Source: CAYXFZ01 sp964464385
Lineage (GTDB): Bacteria; Planctomycetota; UBA1135
Direction of reading: 5' to 3'
Length of the DNA stretch: 15,748 bases
NCBI GenBank assembly: GCA_964464385.1
Contig: CAYXFZ010000059.1
Coordinates: 1 to 15,748, forward strand
Both the position numbers and the translations under genes were made by a program. Below are positions 13,110 to 15,748 of this stretch, piece after piece. The first letter of the stretch is position 1. Every line of letters starts with the position of its first letter. Under the pieces are notes generated by a model. The model ran no database searches. It saw nothing but the letters and a program-made list of their open reading frames with translations, and had not been told where the DNA came from.

Positions 13110-15122
13110 ATGAACGGTCGCCTCCTCCTTCTGTCTTGCTTTCTGACTCTCGGTCTCGCCGCTTCTCTGCCCGCCCATGGCGGCACCTACCGAGGCCCCG
13201 GCGACACCGTTCCTCCGGGTGGTGGTGGTGCGGCAACGCCCACGACCCCGGCCACGCCCTCGACCCCGACCACGCCCTCGACACCTGGAACTCCGACCAC
13301 CCCCACGACCCCCACGACCCCCACGACCCCGGGCGTTGTGGCCGCCCCAACCGCGCCCAAGACCCCTTCCGCCACAACGGGTGGAAGTGCGGGCCCGGAC
13401 CTCACCACTTGGGAATTCTGGTGGGAATTCAATAAAGAGCCATACCTCAACCTCAAGGCCAAAATCCACAGCACGGGCGTTTCTACGGGTGAGTCGCCGC
13501 TCTTGGCGGGCTTGAGCAGTGTTTCAACTCAGAACAACACCTTCGCCCCCAGCCTGCACCAGATCGTTGAGATTGTTCTCCCGTCTCTCCGCACGACCCT
13601 GCGCGAGGAGGACAACCGTGACATTGTTTCTTCCTGCTTGATCGCCCTCGCCAAGATTGGCCGCGACCCTGAAATCCCTGCTGCCATCGCCCCGTTCCTG
13701 TCGCACAGCAACCAAGAAATTGCGGAAACGGCCGCCCTTTCTTACGGCATCCTCCAGCATGCAGAGGCCCTTCCCCAATTGCGCGCCCTCGCCTTGGACA
13801 CGAAGGAAGGCCGGGATCTCGTGGACAAAGAGTCCGGAGTTCCTTTGCGTACCCGCACCTTTGCCGCCTACGGCATGGGCCTTGTTGCCCACGCCACGGA
13901 AGATCCCTCCGTTCGTAAAAATGTTGCCGACACTCTGTGGGCCCTACTTACCACCGATGATTCCGCCCTCAAGGATGTGCGCGTCGGTGCCGTGGTTGCC
14001 CTGGGCATCACCGGTGTCGATGACGGCGGCGCTACGGCCAGCAACTTGAGTGATTACTTGGCCGACGAGGAAAACGATTTCCTCGTCCGTGCCCATTGCC
14101 CGAATGCTATTGCCAAACTGCTCTCCGCCCACGATCTCGGCCCTGCTCTCACACAAAAAGCAGTGGATCAATTCCTGGGTTTACTCAATAGCAAGAATAC
14201 GAACACTCCCGTGCGCCAATCCTGCGTGCAAGCTCTTGGAATGCTCACGGACGGCGACGCTCCTTACGCCCAATCCGTTTACGAAGCTCTGGTGCATATT
14301 TCAGACAAGGGCAAGGATCGCCAAGAAAAGAACTTCACGGCCATTTCCATTGCTTACATTGCCTCGACCACGACCGGCCCCTTGCGCGACAAGGCTGTCG
14401 AGTTCTTGGTTCGGAATGTCAGCAAGGGCAGCACTCAGTACCGTCCTTGGGCCGGTCTTGCCTTGGGTGTGCTTGGGTTCCGCTCCGCAGAAGCCGGCGA
14501 CACGCTCTCACCCGTCGTGGGCCAAGCCGTGCACACCGCGTTCAAGAAAGAGCGCAGCCCCTCCTCCAAATCTGGTTATGCCGTAGCCTTGGGCCTCATG
14601 CGTATGGAAATCGCCAAGGAGGACATCTACGCAGCCATGCAAAAATCCCGCGTTGAAGATTTCCGGGGTTACTGCGCGGTTTCGCTTGGCCTCTTGGGCG
14701 CCAAGGAAAACAAGGAAGACCTTACGGAAATGGTGCGAGAAAGTCGCCGTCTTCCCGGTTTGCTCCGTCAGGCGGCCATCAGCCTTGGCCTGCTCAAAGA
14801 TCACATGGTCGTGGACACGTTGTTGGCCCTCATGAGGCCCAAAGATGGCAGCGTCCCTCCCCTGTCCGTGCTCTCGGCCGTGGCCACCGCGCTGGGTTTC
14901 ATTGGCGACCACCGCTCGGTGGATCCGCTGGCGGAAATGCTTGGCAACGATCGCGACTACACTCCCCTGGGTCGAGCCTTTGCGGGCGTTGCCTTGGGAA
15001 TTGTCAGCGACAAGGAAATGCTGCCTTGGAACTCCAAGATCAGCCAAGACCTCAACTACCGGGCTTCGGTGTCCACCCTCACGGACAGCTCAAGCGCGAC
15101 TGGAATCCTCGACATTCTCTGA
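13110..15122 (+). CDS. Secreted HEAT-repeat protein with Thr-Pro linker
   Basis: A predicted exported protein of 670 aa. A signal peptide (Arg4, LLLLSCFLTLGLAA core, likely cleavage LPA|HG near residue 22) is followed by a Gly-rich stretch and about 32 residues of TPx repeats (43-74), probably an extended wall-spanning or surface linker. A Trp-rich motif (WEFWWEFNKEPYLNLK, about 101-116) precedes an all-helical region of at least ten HEAT-like repeats (for example LRQAAISLGLL and YCAVSLGLLGA). The end (LPWNSKISQDLNYRASVSTL) looks like a conserved cap rather than a HEAT repeat. HEAT solenoids bind proteins or ligands; none of the partners is visible here. The gene has its own promoter and AAGGA site and is divergent from the phosphatase gene. 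From memory, the Trp motif and this C-terminus recur in planctomycete HEAT proteins; I could not verify that. Confidence 0.9.
   Translation: MNGRLLLLSCFLTLGLAASLPAHGGTYRGPGDTVPPGGGGAATPTTPATPSTPTTPSTPGTPTTPTTPTTPTTPGVVAAPTAPKTPSATTGGSAGPDLTTWEFWWEFNKEPYLNLKAKIHSTGVSTGESPLLAGLSSVSTQNNTFAPSLHQIVEIVLPSLRTTLREEDNRDIVSSCLIALAKIGRDPEIPAAIAPFLSHSNQEIAETAALSYGILQHAEALPQLRALALDTKEGRDLVDKESGVPLRTRTFAAYGMGLVAHATEDPSVRKNVADTLWALLTTDDSALKDVRVGAVVALGITGVDDGGATASNLSDYLADEENDFLVRAHCPNAIAKLLSAHDLGPALTQKAVDQFLGLLNSKNTNTPVRQSCVQALGMLTDGDAPYAQSVYEALVHISDKGKDRQEKNFTAISIAYIASTTTGPLRDKAVEFLVRNVSKGSTQYRPWAGLALGVLGFRSAEAGDTLSPVVGQAVHTAFKKERSPSSKSGYAVALGLMRMEIAKEDIYAAMQKSRVEDFRGYCAVSLGLLGAKENKEDLTEMVRESRRLPGLLRQAAISLGLLKDHMVVDTLLALMRPKDGSVPPLSVLSAVATALGFIGDHRSVDPLAEMLGNDRDYTPLGRAFAGVALGIVSDKEMLPWNSKISQDLNYRASVSTLTDSSSATGILDIL
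13236..13331 (+). repeat. Thr-Pro coding tandem repeat
   Basis: A C-rich tandem array of 9-bp units (consensus near CCCACGACC/ACGCCCTCGACC) encodes (T/S/A/G)TP repeats in the HEAT protein. The last four units are nearly perfect copies, which suggests length variation by slippage. The resulting minus-strand open frames are shadows. Confidence 0.9.
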
Positions 15123-15224
15123 TCCAGGTCCAGAACAAAGTCGCGGATCAATTCCTCTCCTCTTTGGAGAAAGGACTCTCCCGACTCGGACTCCAAGACG
15201 AAACGCTTGCCCAAATCCTCGACT
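15119..15224 (+). CDS. Possible 5' end of a CTG-started gene cut by an assembly gap
   Basis: In the frame beginning with CTG at 15119, which overlaps the HEAT-gene stop as CTGA, the sequence encodes VQNKVADQFLSSLEKGLSRL followed by GLQDETLAQILD. This is a convincing amphipathic-helix N-terminus rather than random translation. The reading frame then meets the 10-N gap at 15225. Beyond it the frame encodes unconvincing sequence and enters the palindrome, so the true continuation may be lost or shifted. If real, it would be translationally coupled to the HEAT protein. There is no ATG, GTG or TTG in this frame before the helix, so the start is uncertain. Function unknown. Confidence 0.35.
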
Positions 15225-15234
15225 NNNNNNNNNN
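15225..15234. other. Assembly gap (10 N) near the palindrome
   Basis: Ten unresolved bases lie 61 bp before a perfect 50-bp palindrome. The gap length is probably nominal, and the order of the flanks should not be taken for granted. Confidence 0.95.
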
Positions 15235-15295
15235 CGGGTTTCCACTGCGCCTCAGATGGATTCCGGCCGGAGCTGACCTGCGGATTCTGGATTCT

Positions 15296-15345
15296 GGGGA
15301 CACTATACCTAACTCGCCCGCGGGCGAGTTAGGTATAGTGTCCCC
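15296..15345. repeat. Perfect 50-bp palindrome (REP/MITE-like or bidirectional hairpin)
   Basis: The left arm begins GGGGACACTATACC and ends CTCGCCCG; the right arm is its exact reverse complement, with no loop, so 25 bp pair with 25 bp. Imperfect symmetry extends outward: ATTCTGGG at 15291-15298 and CCCAGAAT at 15353-15360. It lies between two converging reading frames. There is no T-tract, so it is not a standard intrinsic terminator. The GGGGACAC edges resemble palindromes I associate with REP elements and RAYT-type transposases; this is from memory only. No transposase gene is visible here. Confidence 0.8.
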
Positions 15346-15748
15346 TTAATCGCCCAGAATCGGTCGCCGCCCGGAAAACCCGGAAGTTCGAAAACTGGGG
15401 ATCGGGTCGGCTTGGCTCCTTCCGAGTTGGAGTTTGAGGAAGATTCCCCAAGAAAATCCAGGACGGAGGCCATGACCGTCTCCGTTTGTCCCTCCCCCAC
15501 CTCCAAACGCAAAACTGGCGGGGGGCCGGAACGATACTGGGCCAGCGTTGGCACCGAGGGCAAGGAGGGCAACATGGGCAGGACCGCAGCGGTAGGCAGG
15601 ATCCCCGATTTCTTGAGCCCGACCAGAATCTCCTGGGAACTTTGTTCCACCCAAGACTTCAATATCCGCGCGCGCAAACGCGTATTGGCCCGCTCCTGAT
15701 GCCGCGGACCGCAGACTTCGATCCAGCCGTGTCGTCTCATGAATCCCT
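15309..15748 (-). CDS. Unknown protein ending in the palindrome (5' end possibly outside window)
   Basis: A minus-strand frame of at least 143 aa that I do not recognise. The first Met is the complement of 15738-15740, but the frame remains open to the window edge, so the true start may lie outside. The N-terminal part is basic and helical (RHQERANTRLRARILKSW), then comes a Pro/Leu-rich segment (AAVLPMLPSLPSVPTLAQY) and a beta-like stretch (PVLRLEVGEGQTETVMASVL). Third codon positions are GC-rich as in neighbouring genes, which favours this strand over the overlapping plus-strand frame. The last ~12 residues and the TAG stop (15309-15311) are encoded by the palindrome, so the original C-terminus may have been replaced by an element insertion. 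Confidence 0.5.
   Translation of the reverse strand, partial: GFMRRHGWIEVCGPRHQERANTRLRARILKSWVEQSSQEILVGLKKSGILPTAAVLPMLPSLPSVPTLAQYRSGPPPVLRLEVGEGQTETVMASVLDFLGESSSNSNSEGAKPTRSPVFELPGFPGGDRFWAIKGTLYLTRPRAS

Noticed and set aside
13110..13145. Lipoprotein signal with Cys10 in the HEAT protein
   Set aside because: LLSC does not fit the lipobox at -2, and the Cys lies too early, inside the hydrophobic core; a signal peptidase I site near residue 22 fits better.
13071..13474. Several antisense open frames over the Thr-Pro repeat
   Set aside because: They arise from the simple 9-bp repeat read in other frames (Gly-Arg, Val-Gly repeats) and have no independent support.
15412..15699. Plus-strand 95-aa open frame opposite the last gene
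   Set aside because: Codon use and composition look worse than the minus-strand frame and no motif is visible; it is probably the shadow.
1..15748. A defence, toxin-antitoxin or complete mobile element system
   Set aside because: No nuclease, helicase, transposase, recombinase or antitoxin-like protein is encoded. The only mobile-like signal is the palindrome at 15296-15345.

Overview
The window looks like chromosomal DNA of a planctomycete-like bacterium (Planctomycetota), from a draft or metagenome assembly, with two 10-N gaps at 5128-5137 and 15225-15234. This placement is inferred. It rests on a moderately GC-rich genome, secreted FG-GAP propeller proteins with a recurrent C-terminal beta-sandwich, a secreted HEAT-repeat protein with a Thr-Pro linker, frequent TTG/GTG starts and weak Shine-Dalgarno signals. 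No marker gene here fixes the taxonomy.

Region 1 (1-3107, + strand) is a tight cluster of four genes: the 3' part of fabF (ketoacyl-ACP synthase II), a 110-aa unknown helical protein, a UDP-sugar pyrophosphorylase resembling eukaryotic UAP1, and a glycerophosphodiester phosphodiesterase. Spacers are 5-9 bp, so it reads as one operon for lipid and envelope-precursor metabolism. It ends at two small hairpins, followed by a class II tRNA-Leu(CAA) at 3168-3251.

Region 2 (3367-10107, + strand) is the main accessory feature: three consecutive paralogous genes for secreted proteins of about 740 aa. Each has a signal peptide, a seven-repeat FG-GAP (integrin-alpha-like) calcium beta-propeller, a poly-Pro hinge, a middle beta-rich domain and a C-terminal beta-sandwich. 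Copies 2 and 3 are a tandem duplication with a period of exactly 2287 bp. The spacer after copy 2 carries a decayed copy of the 5' end of the gene that follows copy 3. The 3' ends of copies 2 and 3 share a 176-bp stretch without a mismatch although the rest of the genes has diverged, which points to gene conversion.

Region 3 (10108-12967) holds an unrecognised protein of about 503-517 aa right after the array, a MaoC-like hot-dog hydratase, and a convergent histidine phosphatase.

Region 4 (12968-15748) starts with a divergent regulatory region (inverted repeat plus extended -10 promoter) driving a secreted HEAT-repeat protein. After it come a possible CTG-started reading frame broken by the second gap, a perfect 50-bp palindrome, and a minus-strand unknown ORF that runs off the window and terminates inside the palindrome. 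I see no CRISPR array, complete insertion sequence or recognisable defence system. The most novel-looking material is the propeller array and its evolution, the orphan gene behind it, and the palindrome.
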